Shown one piece after another: positions 1 to 9,841 of a stretch of 64,000 nt of DNA. A model generated the notes under the pieces. That model made no database searches. It saw only the letters and a program-made list of their open reading frames with translations, and was not told where the DNA came from. How positions within the stretch are numbered: position 1 is the stretch's first letter; each line of letters starts with the position of its first letter. The DNA comes from JACCZZ01 sp044227805. GTDB lineage: Bacteria > Bacteroidota > Bacteroidia > Chitinophagales > UBA10324. A program made the translations under genes and the position numbers. The DNA is taken from assembly GCA_044227805.1 (NCBI GenBank), contig JBGAWA010000003.1, positions 1 to 64,000 on the forward strand. Direction: 5' to 3'.

Positions 1-2
1 TT

Positions 3-170
3 TTAACAACCAAGCCATGTGATTTATCTTACAAGTCTTCTAAAGACCAACAAATTTATTTGAAGAGGGGAAATGATTTGTGCTATAAAGTTGAGGGTAT
101 AACCCAAGATTATATCGAGCTTACATATACTACTAATGGCAGAACAATAACTTATACCAAGCAGAAGTGA
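3..170 (+). CDS. C-terminal end of an unknown protein (5' cut by window edge)
   Basis: An open frame runs from the window edge to a TGA at 168-170, giving 55 residues that end in TNGRTITYTKQK. Its composition is protein-like, with alternating polar and beta-prone residues, and it looks like the tail of a secreted or beta-rich domain. No family is recognised. The rest of the gene lies outside the window. Confidence 0.5.
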   Translation, partial: LTTKPCDLSYKSSKDQQIYLKRGNDLCYKVEGITQDYIELTYTTNGRTITYTKQK

Positions 171-625
171 TATATAGAACCTTAAACAGTCTTTACCGCT
201 TTAATTCGCCTCTGATTCAATAATATGTGTCTATACGGATGTTTTATTTCATTATTTCTTCTATGTCCGAAAAAATGGATTTAACAATCCATATGAGATT
301 TGCTTTGCCACACCTACTATCATTGATTGTATTGGTTTTTTTACATGCAACGAGTAACCGGAGATTGTTATGGATTCAACAAGATATTGTCAAACCTGCA
401 AGCTCCCCTAAAGGCAGGTGCAGTTGCGTTGAGATGAAAATGGTGTAATGATTTTAACTCATGGATTGAAAGTCCAAATGCTCAAATGGCAAGGATCAAA
501 AAATACCGGCCAACTAAAAGCAAACATGATAAAAGTCATATCCCAATACAACATAAATCACCTTTTCAATGATCTGGAATCCTGAATTTTATTGTTTGTA
601 TAGATTAATCATAAAAAAATTAACT
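171..625. other. 455-bp gap without a convincing gene
   Basis: AT-rich sequence between the end of the partial gene and the GEVED-domain gene. A 73-codon GTG frame at 227-448 has no family resemblance and poor composition and is not called. No clear TAnnTTTG promoter, hairpin or RNA gene was seen. Confidence 0.4.
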
Positions 626-1807
626 ATGAAAACAATTTTGATGACTTCATTTATGATGATTTTTTTTCTTGCAACACAATTATATGCAATGGATAAAAAC
701 AATGCGCCGCCACCGCTGACTTATTGTGCTTCCAATGGCAACAGTCAATATTGGGAATACATTGATTATGTAAGTATTGGTACGATTACAAGAACTTCCG
801 GAGCAGAAACAGGGGGATATTATGATGGTTCCGCTATGAGTACCGATGTGGTTGCAGGCTCAACCTATACCTTCACCTACAGTCATGCAAATCCCAATGG
901 CGGATATGTAGAAGACTGGACAGTTTATATTGACTGGAATGCAGACGGCGATTTTATGGATGCAGGTGAAGCGGCATTGAAATCCATCACTTACACTTCG
1001 GCCAACTACACTTATCAGCTGACAATACCCTCAACAGCAACAGTTGCTTCAACGCGGATGCGTGTAAGCATGCGATTTTACGCATACCCGCCACCATGCG
1101 GAACATTTAACCAGGGTGAAGTGGAAGATTACACTTTAAATATCCTAAGTGGAAGCGGTTGCAGTGAATCCTATGAACCGAATAACTCGAAAGGAACGGC
1201 AAAACCCATCGGTATTGCAACGCCTGTGTTGTCGCAGATTTCAATAGCAAATGATGCAGACTGGTTTTCTTTCAGCAATACTGCAGCAGCACCTAATATT
1301 AAAGTAGCGCTTACCAATCTTCCGGCTGACTTTGATCTCCGTTTGTTTGATCCATTCGGAGTGAATGTGATGACAGCCAAACACAGTGGAACCGTTGATG
1401 AAACCATTCTTTTCAATACCGCCGTAGTGGGCAAGTATAAGATCAAAGTGTATGGCAAGAATGGTGCTTTCAGCAATACGCAGTGTTATACTTTGCAGGC
1501 TGATATCAGTGATGTTCCATATCGGTTGATGCAGGAATCCCCTGCAAATGGAATACAGCAATTGAACCTTTATCCTAATCCGGTTGCTTCGGAACTGATG
1601 ATTCAGTTTAACAATGAAAAATCAGCAACGGTTACTATGCAGGTAATGAATGCGATTGGACAACAAGCACTGATTTATTCAGAAAATGCTGCGGCAGGTG
1701 TCTATACAAAGTTGCTGGATGTAAGCAATCTGCCGGATGGAGTATATTTCATGGTGATTGTTTGCGCAGAACAGCGGTTGACAAAGGAATTTGTTATTAA
1801 CCATTAG
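626..1807 (+). CDS. GEVED/PPC-domain secreted protein with T9SS sorting domain
   Basis: Secreted surface or extracellular protein of unknown activity. The ATG at 626 is preferred over an upstream in-frame ATG (569) because it starts directly on a signal peptide (MKTILMTSFMMIFFLATQLYA). Residues about 30-175 form a GEVED module ending in the diagnostic GEVEDYTLNI, with a DWTVYIDWNADGDF calcium-site-like stretch. Residues about 180-290 resemble a bacterial pre-peptidase C-terminal (PPC) domain (YEPNNS, DADWFSF, DFDLRLFDP). The last 75 residues are a type A T9SS sorting domain (LYPNPVASEL ... GVYFMVIV). No catalytic domain is present, so the protein is probably an adhesin or binding protein rather than an enzyme. 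It is monocistronic, followed by a strong terminator. Confidence 0.85.
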   Translation: MKTILMTSFMMIFFLATQLYAMDKNNAPPPLTYCASNGNSQYWEYIDYVSIGTITRTSGAETGGYYDGSAMSTDVVAGSTYTFTYSHANPNGGYVEDWTVYIDWNADGDFMDAGEAALKSITYTSANYTYQLTIPSTATVASTRMRVSMRFYAYPPPCGTFNQGEVEDYTLNILSGSGCSESYEPNNSKGTAKPIGIATPVLSQISIANDADWFSFSNTAAAPNIKVALTNLPADFDLRLFDPFGVNVMTAKHSGTVDETILFNTAVVGKYKIKVYGKNGAFSNTQCYTLQADISDVPYRLMQESPANGIQQLNLYPNPVASELMIQFNNEKSATVTMQVMNAIGQQALIYSENAAAGVYTKLLDVSNLPDGVYFMVIVCAEQRLTKEFVINH

Positions 1808-1829
1808 CAAATTTGAAGCGAAATTGGGT

Positions 1830-1871
1830 AAAACGCCACATCCTGCAAGGCAATCAGGGATGTGGCGTTTT
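1830..1871 (+). terminator. Intrinsic terminator after the GEVED gene
   Basis: A perfect 11-bp stem (ACGCCACATCC at 1833-1843, GGATGTGGCGT at 1858-1868) with a 14-nt loop is followed by a short T-run, and preceded by A residues that extend the stem. It begins 25 bp after the stop codon of the upstream gene. Confidence 0.8.
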
Positions 1872-2239
1872 GCAGATAATGAATGCCTGATTACCATATG
1901 TTTTTTATGCTCAGCATCCGCTTTAAGCACGAAAACAGAATTCAAATCCTGCACTGTTTCCTGTTGCCCAAGTGAAAGCAGATGCACTTTATCACAAGCA
2001 GTTATTATTACCCGTCAACAGCTACAAAGATCGTCTGTGACCGAATCTTTGGAATAAAGAGCTGGAATTTCTCACTCTTACTGCTACTATCGAATATTAC
2101 TAACTCAGGGGTAGAATTACAAGCAAATGGGAGACAACAGAGACGGGACATGTAAAAAAATCAAATATCATGTTTTCATTTGGGGCGGAAACAATTTCAT
2201 CAAAAGGAATATTGATCTGCTATTGAACCTGTTTCCGGT
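1872..2239. other. Convergent intergenic gap
   Basis: About 370 bp between two convergent genes. Apart from the terminator just before it, no gene, promoter or repeat is visible. The short frames here have no protein-like character. Confidence 0.4.
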
Positions 2240-3547
2240 TCACTTCACGCCATTAGCTGCCGCATAATCAAGTGCAGCTACCAGCTTATCGAGATCGGCC
2301 AATGATGTATACACATGTGGGGTAATGCGCACGCATTTGATGTTTTCCCATTCAATATTGACCGCGTGAATCTTGTATTTGGCGAAAAGAAAATCGTTTA
2401 GTGCGGCAGTGGTGATGCCGTCGACGGAAACGCCGCAGATGGCACAGGAAAAATTGTTTTTCAATGATGTATGCAGCTTCACTTTGGGGATCTCCTTTGC
2501 TTTTTCAGCCCAGTAATTTTTTAGATAGCGAAGACGTGCTTCCTTACGCTGCGCGCCTATCGCATTATGAAAATCCAATGCATAACCGATGGCCTGTTCT
2601 GCGGGAAAGGCCCGCGTGCCCTGTGCTTCAAACTTCCTGATGTCGGCGCTTTGCGGATCACCATTGGCAAACAATGGCCACACCCCAGGAATTTTTTCTT
2701 TCTTCACCCACAGCAAGCCGGTGCCGAAAGGCGCGCAGAGCCATTTGTGCAGACTCGTGCCCCAGTAATCGCACCCAAGATCGGGTAGCTTGAAGTCGAA
2801 ATGCCCGAAGGTATGCGCCGAGTCGGAGATGACTTCCACCGCCGGATTTTTCTTTTTCACGGCATCGGATATTTTTTTAACGGGCAGAATCTGACCCATC
2901 CAGTTGATCATATGTGTTACATGCACCACCTTTGTTTTGATTGTAACGGCATTTGAAAACTGATTTACAAAATAATCATCGTCTTCATCCGGCAACTCCA
3001 GGTTCAGCCAGATGAGCTTGATGCCATCACGCTTTTCTCGCTGCTCCCATGCATGAATCATATTGGGATAATCCTGTTTGGTCAGTATCACTTCATCGCC
3101 GGCCGAGAGATTGAGTCCGAAGATGACGGTCTCCAGCGCTTCCGTGGCATTGCGGTTGATAGCGAGCTCCTCTGCATTGCATCCGGCGAGGATGGCCAGC
3201 TTCTGCCGCAACGGTTCACGTCCAAGATCAAGCACATGCCACATATAGTAGCTTGGCGCCTCATTGCTCATCTGAATGTATTTGTACTGCATCTCCTGTA
3301 CATGCATGGTTTGCGGACTGACGCCACCATTGTTGAGGTTGATGATATTAGATGAAACAGTATAAGCCTGTCGTATCATGGCCCAGAAATCTTCATCCAT
3401 GGCAAAAGCCGCGGGAGGCAGTGGTCCCTTTGCGCTGACGGCAGCCTTGATTTCGCCAATGCTGACTAAGGATGAAAAGGCTGTTACCCCTGTGGTGGCA
3501 AGCAATGCAGCACCGGATTGCCTGATGAAGTGACGACGTGAAGGCAT
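2240..3547 (-). CDS. Tat-exported class V aminotransferase-fold PLP enzyme
   Basis: PLP-dependent enzyme of aminotransferase class V (cysteine desulfurase/isopenicillin N epimerase-like fold). The ATG at 3547 starts a twin-arginine signal (PSRRHFIRQSGAALLATTG), which implies export of a folded, cofactor-loaded enzyme; a longer frame upstream has no such logic. The mature part holds an N-terminal helical region (INLNNGGVSP), the cofactor-pocket stretch SDSAHTFG and the Schiff-base lysine K268 in SLHKW. Length 435 residues fits the family. The substrate cannot be told from sequence; epimerase, lyase or desulfurase activity are all possible. No neighbouring pathway genes help. A short palindromic repeat element lies upstream. 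Confidence 0.85.
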   Translation of the reverse strand: MPSRRHFIRQSGAALLATTGVTAFSSLVSIGEIKAAVSAKGPLPPAAFAMDEDFWAMIRQAYTVSSNIINLNNGGVSPQTMHVQEMQYKYIQMSNEAPSYYMWHVLDLGREPLRQKLAILAGCNAEELAINRNATEALETVIFGLNLSAGDEVILTKQDYPNMIHAWEQREKRDGIKLIWLNLELPDEDDDYFVNQFSNAVTIKTKVVHVTHMINWMGQILPVKKISDAVKKKNPAVEVISDSAHTFGHFDFKLPDLGCDYWGTSLHKWLCAPFGTGLLWVKKEKIPGVWPLFANGDPQSADIRKFEAQGTRAFPAEQAIGYALDFHNAIGAQRKEARLRYLKNYWAEKAKEIPKVKLHTSLKNNFSCAICGVSVDGITTAALNDFLFAKYKIHAVNIEWENIKCVRITPHVYTSLADLDKLVAALDYAAANGVK

Positions 3548-3693
3548 AGTGGCGAAGTATATATGTTTAAAGAATAAAAGTCGGTTTATAAAAGTAATTA
3601 AAATAGCCCGGAGATATGATGCCGCTGATAAAATGTTTTGCAAAAAAATTCATTACCGGCGTTCCGTGCAGTGCAGTTTTGAACGGTGGGATG

Positions 3694-3860
3694 TGGATTT
3701 AACCCGGATTTTTCAGTGGAAAAATCCCGCTTCGCTGCGACTTAGAACTGCTTAGGGTTTGCTCATCTTTTTCAAGAAAAGAAAATGTTTCACAAACCCT
3801 AAGCAGTTCTACGTCGGGGTTAAACCCGTTGCCGCTTTGAACTGCAAAATGTGGGTTTAA
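3694..3860 (+). repeat. Intergenic palindromic repeat element, copy A
   Basis: Best-preserved copy of a family found several times in this window. It begins with TTAACCCGGATTTTT and ends with GCAAAATGTGGGTTTAA. The core is a perfect inverted repeat, AGAACTGCTTAGGGTTTG (3744-3761) and its complement (3793-3810), with a smaller hairpin inside the loop (TCTTTT/AAAAGA). A further hairpin (GGATTTTT/AAAAATCC) sits near the left end. The left flank (about 3678-3700) resembles the right terminus, suggesting a nested or duplicated end. No open frame is present. It occupies the gap between the aminotransferase and sbcC genes. Confidence 0.85.
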
Positions 3861-3881
3861 TAAATGAAGGAATGTAGTTGG

Positions 3882-6800
3882 TTACCAGTTGACGGCAATA
3901 CGGCTGCCGGCCTCTTCATCATTCACAATACTGAGACAAGTATCTATCTCCTGTTGCATTTCCTTCACATGGGAGATGATGCCCACGATTCGGTTCTCTT
4001 TTCGCAGCGAGCGCAGTGTTTCAAATACCAGGTCGAGCGAATCAGTATCAAGCGAACCGAATCCTTCATCGAGAAAAAAGAAATTTTGTTTAGACTGTGA
4101 ATGCAGCTGAATGCTGTCGGCCAGGGCCAGCGCAAGAGACAATGCGGCCTGGAATTTCTGTCCACCCGACAATGTTTTTACACTCCTTGTCTGCCCATTG
4201 TTCATGTAATCGCGCACAAGGAAATTATTTCCTTCACTGAGTTCCAGCCTCATTTTTTGCCTCGTCAGTTTATAGAAACGTTCGTTGGCAGCATTGCACA
4301 GTTGCTGCAGATGCACACTGGAGACATAGGTGACAAATCCGTTTGCCTTGAACAAATTCTTAAGGGTAGCAATATCATCACCACGCAGCAGTATAGCATT
4401 CAGTTGTTGCGTTATTAAAGATCGTTGTACCAGTTGCTGCTTCTCATTCTTGATAACAGCCAACAAACCAGCCAATTGTTGTTGTCGTTGCTCTATACTT
4501 GCCAACAAGTCCGCGATTTTCCGTTGCAGTTGTGTGTGTGCGGCATGATCATACAATTTACCGTCGGCTTCTTTTTCCCGTTCCTGCAGTAATTGTGTAG
4601 CTGCATATAATTTTTGCTGGAACTGGCGCAGTATGTTCTTTGCGCCGGAAACGTCCAATGGTGAAGCAAGCAGTTCAAGGGCATGCTTTTCTTCGATGCC
4701 GGAATCCTTAACCAGCAACCGGATATTATTTTTAAGTTCCCCGTAGAGCAATTCCGTTCGTTCATGGTTGATTCTGCCAGCTGCGATAGTACCGGTCAGT
4801 TGGCCTGTTGTGTTGCGCAACTGCTGCAGTTGATGATCCATGGAATGGTAATTCTCTTCGGCGCTGATATATCCGTTGGTCAGTGATTTGACTTCTTTCT
4901 CAATGGCATCCGCTTCTTTGTATTCATATTCGTTTGCCTGTAACAATACAAATTGCGACAATAGCAAATCTATCTGCGCCTGAAGGGAAGTTGATTTCGC
5001 TTTCAGTTCATCCATGGCTTCGCTTCCTTTTCGTCGTTGTGTTTCTTTTCTTTTTAGCGAAGCTTCGATCTCATCGAGCTGTTGTTCTGTAGCCTTGATT
5101 TCCTTATGCTTTTCTGCAGCGAGTGTAAATTGCTCCTTCACTTTCTTTTCCTCTTGCTTCTCCCAGCCTGACTGCGTATATTTTTGTTCGTGCTCTGTCA
5201 GCAACACTTCTTCCTGTTGCAACCGCTGCTGCAGCAACGACCGTTGTTTCGCGTACTCCGCTTCCTGTCTCCTGTTAATTTCCAGCTCCTGCATCAGTGA
5301 TTGCAGTGCAGCCAGATTTTTTTGTGCCGTGGTTTTTTCGGACATCGCTTTTTTTACAGAGGCTTTCACCTCCGTTGCGGAAAGAATTTGCGGATGATCC
5401 AGCGCGCCGCAAAGCGGGCAGGGTTGGCCGGGCTTCAGTCGCGCCGCATGTTCTTCCAGCTCCTGCTGCAACAGCAGGAGTTGCAAGTCCGCTTCCCGCT
5501 GCTGGCTGTTTTGCTCCAGGGTATCCACCGCGATCATCAACTGACTGATTAATGATGCTGATGGCTGATCAGGGTGCATGTGCGGAACCAGTTTTTTTAT
5601 CGCAGGCGTGAACTGCGCTTTTTTATAGATGGCAAGAAGCTTACTATTTTCGGCTACTTGCTTTTGTTCTTCCCGCAGGGTACGAACCACGGATAGCCTG
5701 GCGTTTTTCTGCACAAACCAATTGCTGATTTCGGAAAGCACCTGCAAGTCGGGAAGATGTTCTTTCAACGTCTTAATCTGGAGCGTTGCTGCGTCCCTTC
5801 GTTGTTGCAGCGCCGCTAATTCCGCATCCGCCTCTTGTAAAAAAAGGAGACCGTTCTGCAATCGCGAATTGATCTTTTGCATTTCCTGCCGCAATAGAAT
5901 AAGCTGTTTAATCTTTACCAGTTCATCACTGCGTGCTTTCAGCTGCTGCCGGTTTTCAAATGCGGCTTTCACGGAAGGAAATGCTTTTTCTTTTTCCGAT
6001 AACTGATCGGTGGCTTGCTGAAGTTGAACCAATTGCGCCTGCAGTGCCGCTGCCTGATTAGTCAACTCCGTCTGTAGTTCGGCACTTCGATCAAAGAGGG
6101 ATTTAAAATGCAGCTGGCAGAATTCATAACTTTTGATTTGTTCTTCCAGCAAGAGCATTTTTGGTTGTTGCTGTTGCAGCGTGTGGAGCATTGTTTTTTG
6201 TTCCTCAATCCGTGCAAACAATATTTTTAATTGTTGGAGTATTTGTTCAGCGGTTCTTTTCTCCGTCAGTTCCTGTTGATGGCTGTTAAGCTGTTGTTGC
6301 CGCTGCAGTGCTTCGTCTTCTTTTAATTTGATCTCCTCTCCTGTGATGGTTCCTGTCTGCTGCAGTCGCTCCTCGAGGCGAATACGCTGCTCATTATTTT
6401 TCGTTTCCAGCAATGAAACCTGATCCGACAAGTCGAAGCGCTGAAGGTGAAAAAGTTCCTTCATCATCTCGTTGCGTTCGGATTGACCCAGCTCTAGGAA
6501 CTCCTGGAATTTGCCTTGCGGAATAATGATGGTACGCCTGAAATTATCATAGCTCAGCTGAAGTATAGATGTAATGGATGTGGTCTCCACCGGTTCCCAT
6601 GCGCCATTCATTTTCTTATAAGCAGTACGGTCCAGTGTGGTGATCTTTTCAAAATTCTTATTGTTGCGTTTTCCTTTCACCATGAACCGGTACTCCTGTT
6701 CATCGGCGCCGGTTCTGAAAATGAAATCTATGAACAGCTCTTTCGATTGCAGGTTCATCATATTGTAGGCACGGTCATCACGTTTGTGTAACCGTTCTGT

Positions 6801-6965
6801 TTCGCCATACAATGCAAATGAGATCGCTTCCAGTATGGTGGACTTGCCGCTGCCCACGGATCCAAAGATGCCGAAGATGCCGGCACCCGTCAACGGCTGA
6901 AAGTCGATGGTTTGCTTTTCCCGGTAGGAATAGATGCCGCCCAATGTAAGACTGACAGGTATCAT
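3882..6965 (-). CDS. sbcC: Exonuclease subunit SbcC (Rad50-like ATPase)
   Basis: ATPase subunit of the SbcCD nuclease, which cleaves hairpins and DNA ends. At 1027 residues it has the full family architecture: N-terminal Walker A (GSVGSGKST, K41), long Gln/Leu/Glu-rich coiled coils from about 180 to 870, a zinc-hook CPLC (C516, C519) at the coil apex, and a C-terminal signature TLSGGQKFQAALSLALALAD followed by Walker B FFFLDEGFGSLD. The ATG at 6965 overlaps the sbcD stop codon by four bases (ATGA), indicating translational coupling with sbcD, which comes first in the operon. Confidence 0.97.
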   Translation of the reverse strand: MIPVSLTLGGIYSYREKQTIDFQPLTGAGIFGIFGSVGSGKSTILEAISFALYGETERLHKRDDRAYNMMNLQSKELFIDFIFRTGADEQEYRFMVKGKRNNKNFEKITTLDRTAYKKMNGAWEPVETTSITSILQLSYDNFRRTIIIPQGKFQEFLELGQSERNEMMKELFHLQRFDLSDQVSLLETKNNEQRIRLEERLQQTGTITGEEIKLKEDEALQRQQQLNSHQQELTEKRTAEQILQQLKILFARIEEQKTMLHTLQQQQPKMLLLEEQIKSYEFCQLHFKSLFDRSAELQTELTNQAAALQAQLVQLQQATDQLSEKEKAFPSVKAAFENRQQLKARSDELVKIKQLILLRQEMQKINSRLQNGLLFLQEADAELAALQQRRDAATLQIKTLKEHLPDLQVLSEISNWFVQKNARLSVVRTLREEQKQVAENSKLLAIYKKAQFTPAIKKLVPHMHPDQPSASLISQLMIAVDTLEQNSQQREADLQLLLLQQELEEHAARLKPGQPCPLCGALDHPQILSATEVKASVKKAMSEKTTAQKNLAALQSLMQELEINRRQEAEYAKQRSLLQQRLQQEEVLLTEHEQKYTQSGWEKQEEKKVKEQFTLAAEKHKEIKATEQQLDEIEASLKRKETQRRKGSEAMDELKAKSTSLQAQIDLLLSQFVLLQANEYEYKEADAIEKEVKSLTNGYISAEENYHSMDHQLQQLRNTTGQLTGTIAAGRINHERTELLYGELKNNIRLLVKDSGIEEKHALELLASPLDVSGAKNILRQFQQKLYAATQLLQEREKEADGKLYDHAAHTQLQRKIADLLASIEQRQQQLAGLLAVIKNEKQQLVQRSLITQQLNAILLRGDDIATLKNLFKANGFVTYVSSVHLQQLCNAANERFYKLTRQKMRLELSEGNNFLVRDYMNNGQTRSVKTLSGGQKFQAALSLALALADSIQLHSQSKQNFFFLDEGFGSLDTDSLDLVFETLRSLRKENRIVGIISHVKEMQQEIDTCLSIVNDEEAGSRIAVNW

Positions 6966-8179
6966 GTGATTTCCTCCGCTGACAGCAGCTCTTTAAAAAG
7001 GTTGAGGATGGCATCGTTCGGTGGCTGACCATAACGGTGAGTGAAATAATCTGCAAACAGTTCCTGCCTGTTTTTAGTGATATCAGGACGGCTTGTTGCC
7101 TGCTGATGATTGTCCACCAGTTCGGGAATAATATTGATGATGAATGGATGAGCAGACACCAGTTGTTTGCGTTCTTCGGCGGTCAGAAAATCTTCTGTGG
7201 CGAGGGTGATTTCCACCAATGCAGCCTGGTTGTTATGCAGCCATGCGAGAGCCTCCGGTATATTTCCGGAACGGTATCGCAGCAATCGTCGTCCCTGCTG
7301 CAGCGGAATTTCCGTCAAGGTAACAGGTTGGCCGGGTTCCGCATCTACCATTATCACATATTTCTGTTGGTTCGTTTCACTGAAACTATATGCAAGCGGA
7401 CTGCTGCTGTAAAGGACCGGACAGGGAGCAGTATCAATTACCTGTTTTCGGTGTAAATGTCCGAGTGCTGCGTACTGTATTTGTTCAGGAATATTTTCCG
7501 AATAAACGGCCTGTGCTCCGCCCAGGTGCAGGATCGGTTTCTCCTCTTCAGGCTCTTCAGCGGGTGATGTTCCATTTTTCATGAAGAAAAGGTGTGCCGC
7601 AAGCACGTTGACTCCGCGCCGATCGCAATAAGCATCGGCCAGCTTTTGCCAATGTTGCTGCAGCAAGTCGCGCAGGGCAGTGTCGGGATGCTCCGTTCCA
7701 AGAAAGGTCTTGAGCCGCAACTCACTGGCATAGGGAGTGAGCAACAATCGCAATGGAAAGGCAATGCGTGGCAGTTTCAGTTCCAGAAAACCCTTATCAC
7801 TCTTCGTGACAGCAATGCCCTGATCAAGTGCAAACGGATGAACCATTGAATCCGGAAAGCCGGAGAAGATGATTCCGCATTCACGTGCCAGCGGATCGGG
7901 AGCTTCAATCCGTTCGGGTGAATCATGATTTCCCGCAATAGCGATCACCGCCCGTGATCCGTTACCGGCTAATCGTTTTACCGTTTTGTAAAACAGTTCA
8001 ACGGCTTCCGTTGAAGGATTAAAGGTGTCAAATAAATCACCGGCAATTAATACGGCATCCACCGCTTGTTCTTCCGCAATAAGGCAGATCTCTTCCAGCA
8101 CGGCCTGCTGTTCTGGGAAGCGCGAAAAATTTTCGAGGCGCTTGCCGAGGTGCCAGTCAGCGGTGTGGAGGATTCGCAT
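6962..8179 (-). CDS. sbcD: Exonuclease subunit SbcD (Mre11-like)
   Basis: Metallophosphatase nuclease subunit of SbcCD. The ATG at 8179 is chosen; an in-frame TTG two codons earlier is less likely. Metal-binding motifs are in order: HTADWHLGK near the N-terminus, AGDLFDT, AGNHDSPER and LGHLHRKQ. At 405 residues it has the usual length, with a C-terminal capping region. It is the first gene of a two-gene operon with sbcC and overlaps it by four bases. A weak -7-like match (TATCTTCA) lies upstream. Confidence 0.97.
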   Translation of the reverse strand: MRILHTADWHLGKRLENFSRFPEQQAVLEEICLIAEEQAVDAVLIAGDLFDTFNPSTEAVELFYKTVKRLAGNGSRAVIAIAGNHDSPERIEAPDPLARECGIIFSGFPDSMVHPFALDQGIAVTKSDKGFLELKLPRIAFPLRLLLTPYASELRLKTFLGTEHPDTALRDLLQQHWQKLADAYCDRRGVNVLAAHLFFMKNGTSPAEEPEEEKPILHLGGAQAVYSENIPEQIQYAALGHLHRKQVIDTAPCPVLYSSSPLAYSFSETNQQKYVIMVDAEPGQPVTLTEIPLQQGRRLLRYRSGNIPEALAWLHNNQAALVEITLATEDFLTAEERKQLVSAHPFIINIIPELVDNHQQATSRPDITKNRQELFADYFTHRYGQPPNDAILNLFKELLSAEEIT

Positions 8180-8221
8180 AGACAACGGTTTGCAGGGAAT
8201 ACATTTTGAAGATACGGGATT

Positions 8222-8986
8222 TTATGCTGTACGATTGAGATAGAACGGGCTGGCTTGTGCCACAGGAGAAATCTGCAATTCGTTGATACAGACATGCGGC
8301 GGAAGCGTGGCACAAAAGTACACTACGCTGGCAATGTCTTCAGCCACCAATGGCTGATAACCTTTGTAAACAGCTTTGGCTCTTTCAGCATCGCCTTTGA
8401 AACGGATCGTGGAGAATTCCGTTTCCACAGCGCCTGGATGGATGCCTGTCACCTTAATGCCCTTTTGCAGCAAATCAATACGCATGCTTTGCGAGAGTGC
8501 GTCAACGGCGAATTTGGAAGCGCAGTAGACATTACCTTTTTCATATACATGTTTCGCTGCCAGTGAGCCCATATTGAAAATATGCGCTTGTTTTTGTTTG
8601 ACCAGGAAAGGGACAATCGCTTTGGTCACATACAATAGTCCTTTCACATTTGTATCAATCATCTGATCCCAGTCATCCGTGTCGCCATCCTGGATCAGTG
8701 AGAGTCCGGCGGCCAGCCCGGCATTATTGACGAGGATGGAAATTTGATCTTTCCAATTATCGGGCATGGAGGCAACAGCCTTGTTCACTGCATCTTTTTC
8801 GCGCACATCGAAGTGGAGCGTGAGCACTTCTGCCTTGAAATCATTTTGCAGTTCAGTGGCAACAGCCTGCAGCCGTGCGGTTCTGCGGCCGGTGATGATG
8901 ATGCGCCAATGGTTTCTGGCGAAGATACGCGCAATGGCATGGCCGAAGCCGGAGGTGCCACCGGTGATGAAGATGGTATTGGACAT
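8222..8986 (-). CDS. Short-chain dehydrogenase/reductase (YdfG-like)
   Basis: NAD(P)-dependent oxidoreductase of the classical SDR family, 254 residues. The ATG at 8986 gives MSNTIFITGG; a TTG three codons upstream is less likely. Visible features are the Rossmann glycine motif TGGTSGFG, ARG-rich TGRRTARL after beta-2 (suggesting NADP preference), NNAG at 87-90, and the catalytic set S141, Y154, K158 (YCASK). The IHPGAVETEF segment is typical of the YdfG/serine 3-dehydrogenase-like subgroup. The substrate is not determined. It lies upstream of sbcD with about 40 bp between, possibly co-transcribed. Confidence 0.9.
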   Translation of the reverse strand: MSNTIFITGGTSGFGHAIARIFARNHWRIIITGRRTARLQAVATELQNDFKAEVLTLHFDVREKDAVNKAVASMPDNWKDQISILVNNAGLAAGLSLIQDGDTDDWDQMIDTNVKGLLYVTKAIVPFLVKQKQAHIFNMGSLAAKHVYEKGNVYCASKFAVDALSQSMRIDLLQKGIKVTGIHPGAVETEFSTIRFKGDAERAKAVYKGYQPLVAEDIASVVYFCATLPPHVCINELQISPVAQASPFYLNRTA

Positions 8987-9031
8987 ACGGTTCAAGGGAT
9001 TTTGGGGTCAGCAGCAGAAATTTATTGGTAA

Positions 9032-9760
9032 TTATTTTTTTAGAGAGTCAGCAGCTTGTTGCATTTCTCCTGCAACGATGGTTGTTACCTGTCCGGCCCA
9101 CGCAGCGTACATTTTGCCGGAAGGATGCAATCCATCATCCGTCAGCAGAGAAAGGTCATTCAATCCTTTTCTTGAAATCGCAGTCACGTTCACATAATGA
9201 ACACCTTGCTTTTCACTTTCTTCCTGATTGATTGCATTAAAGAGATCGATCTCTTCAGCAATCTTCTCCCTGTCACGTCCTTCGGCAAAGGGAGTGGCTC
9301 CCCAGTCGGGAATGGATAGCACAATGACTCTTTGTCTTTCATTGCCCGCAAAGTTGATGGCCAGCCCGAGCAACTCCACAAATTCAGTCCGGTATTCCGC
9401 AGCACTTCTGCCACGGTATTGATTATTCACTCCAATCAATAGTGTGACGATGTCAAAGGTTTGCCGGAGGTCTGCTTCCCGAATAGCTTGCAGGAGTTCA
9501 TCTGTTGTCCATCCGGTGGTTGCGATGATGCGCGGATTTTCAAAGTAGATTCCTTTTGAATGCAGCTGCAAGACGGCTTGATTGGGAAACCGGTCGGCCT
9601 CTTCTACACGTTCGCCAATAGTATAAGAATCGCCGAGGCACAACAGGGTAAATTCTTTGTGGCTGTTTTGCATAGCATCAGTTTGTGAAAACGAGGGCAA
9701 GATGGGGAAGAAAAGGATGAAGAACAAGATCACTTTATGGAACCCAACTGATCTGGTCAT
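9032..9760 (-). CDS. Secreted SGNH/GDSL-family hydrolase
   Basis: Esterase/lipase-type hydrolase with an N-terminal signal peptide (TRSVGFHKVILFFILFF ... FSQ), so periplasmic or secreted. Block I GDSYTIGE carries the nucleophile Ser, GVNNQYRG matches block III (the conserved Asn), and DGLHPSG gives the catalytic Asp/His at the C-terminus. The start is placed at the ATG at 9760; another ATG at 9766 is equally possible, and the longer frame back to 9829 is unlikely. Length of about 243 residues is normal. It shares direction with the SDR gene 45 bp downstream. Confidence 0.88.
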   Translation of the reverse strand: MTRSVGFHKVILFFILFFPILPSFSQTDAMQNSHKEFTLLCLGDSYTIGERVEEADRFPNQAVLQLHSKGIYFENPRIIATTGWTTDELLQAIREADLRQTFDIVTLLIGVNNQYRGRSAAEYRTEFVELLGLAINFAGNERQRVIVLSIPDWGATPFAEGRDREKIAEEIDLFNAINQEESEKQGVHYVNVTAISRKGLNDLSLLTDDGLHPSGKMYAAWAGQVTTIVAGEMQQAADSLKK

Positions 9761-9841
9761 GTGCATGCCGTGAAATAAAAGCAGGTGATTTTTTTGCCGG
9801 AAAAAAAGAATGCAACACATTTCGCCCATCCAGTTGCTCCG

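Noticed and set aside
227..448. 73-codon plus-strand frame with a GTG start
   Set aside because: No signal peptide, family match or promoter, and its composition is unlike a real protein; it sits in a low-content gap.
5297..5552. Plus-strand frames inside the sbcC gene
   Set aside because: They overlap the strongly coding minus-strand frame with the CPLC zinc hook and are shadows of it.
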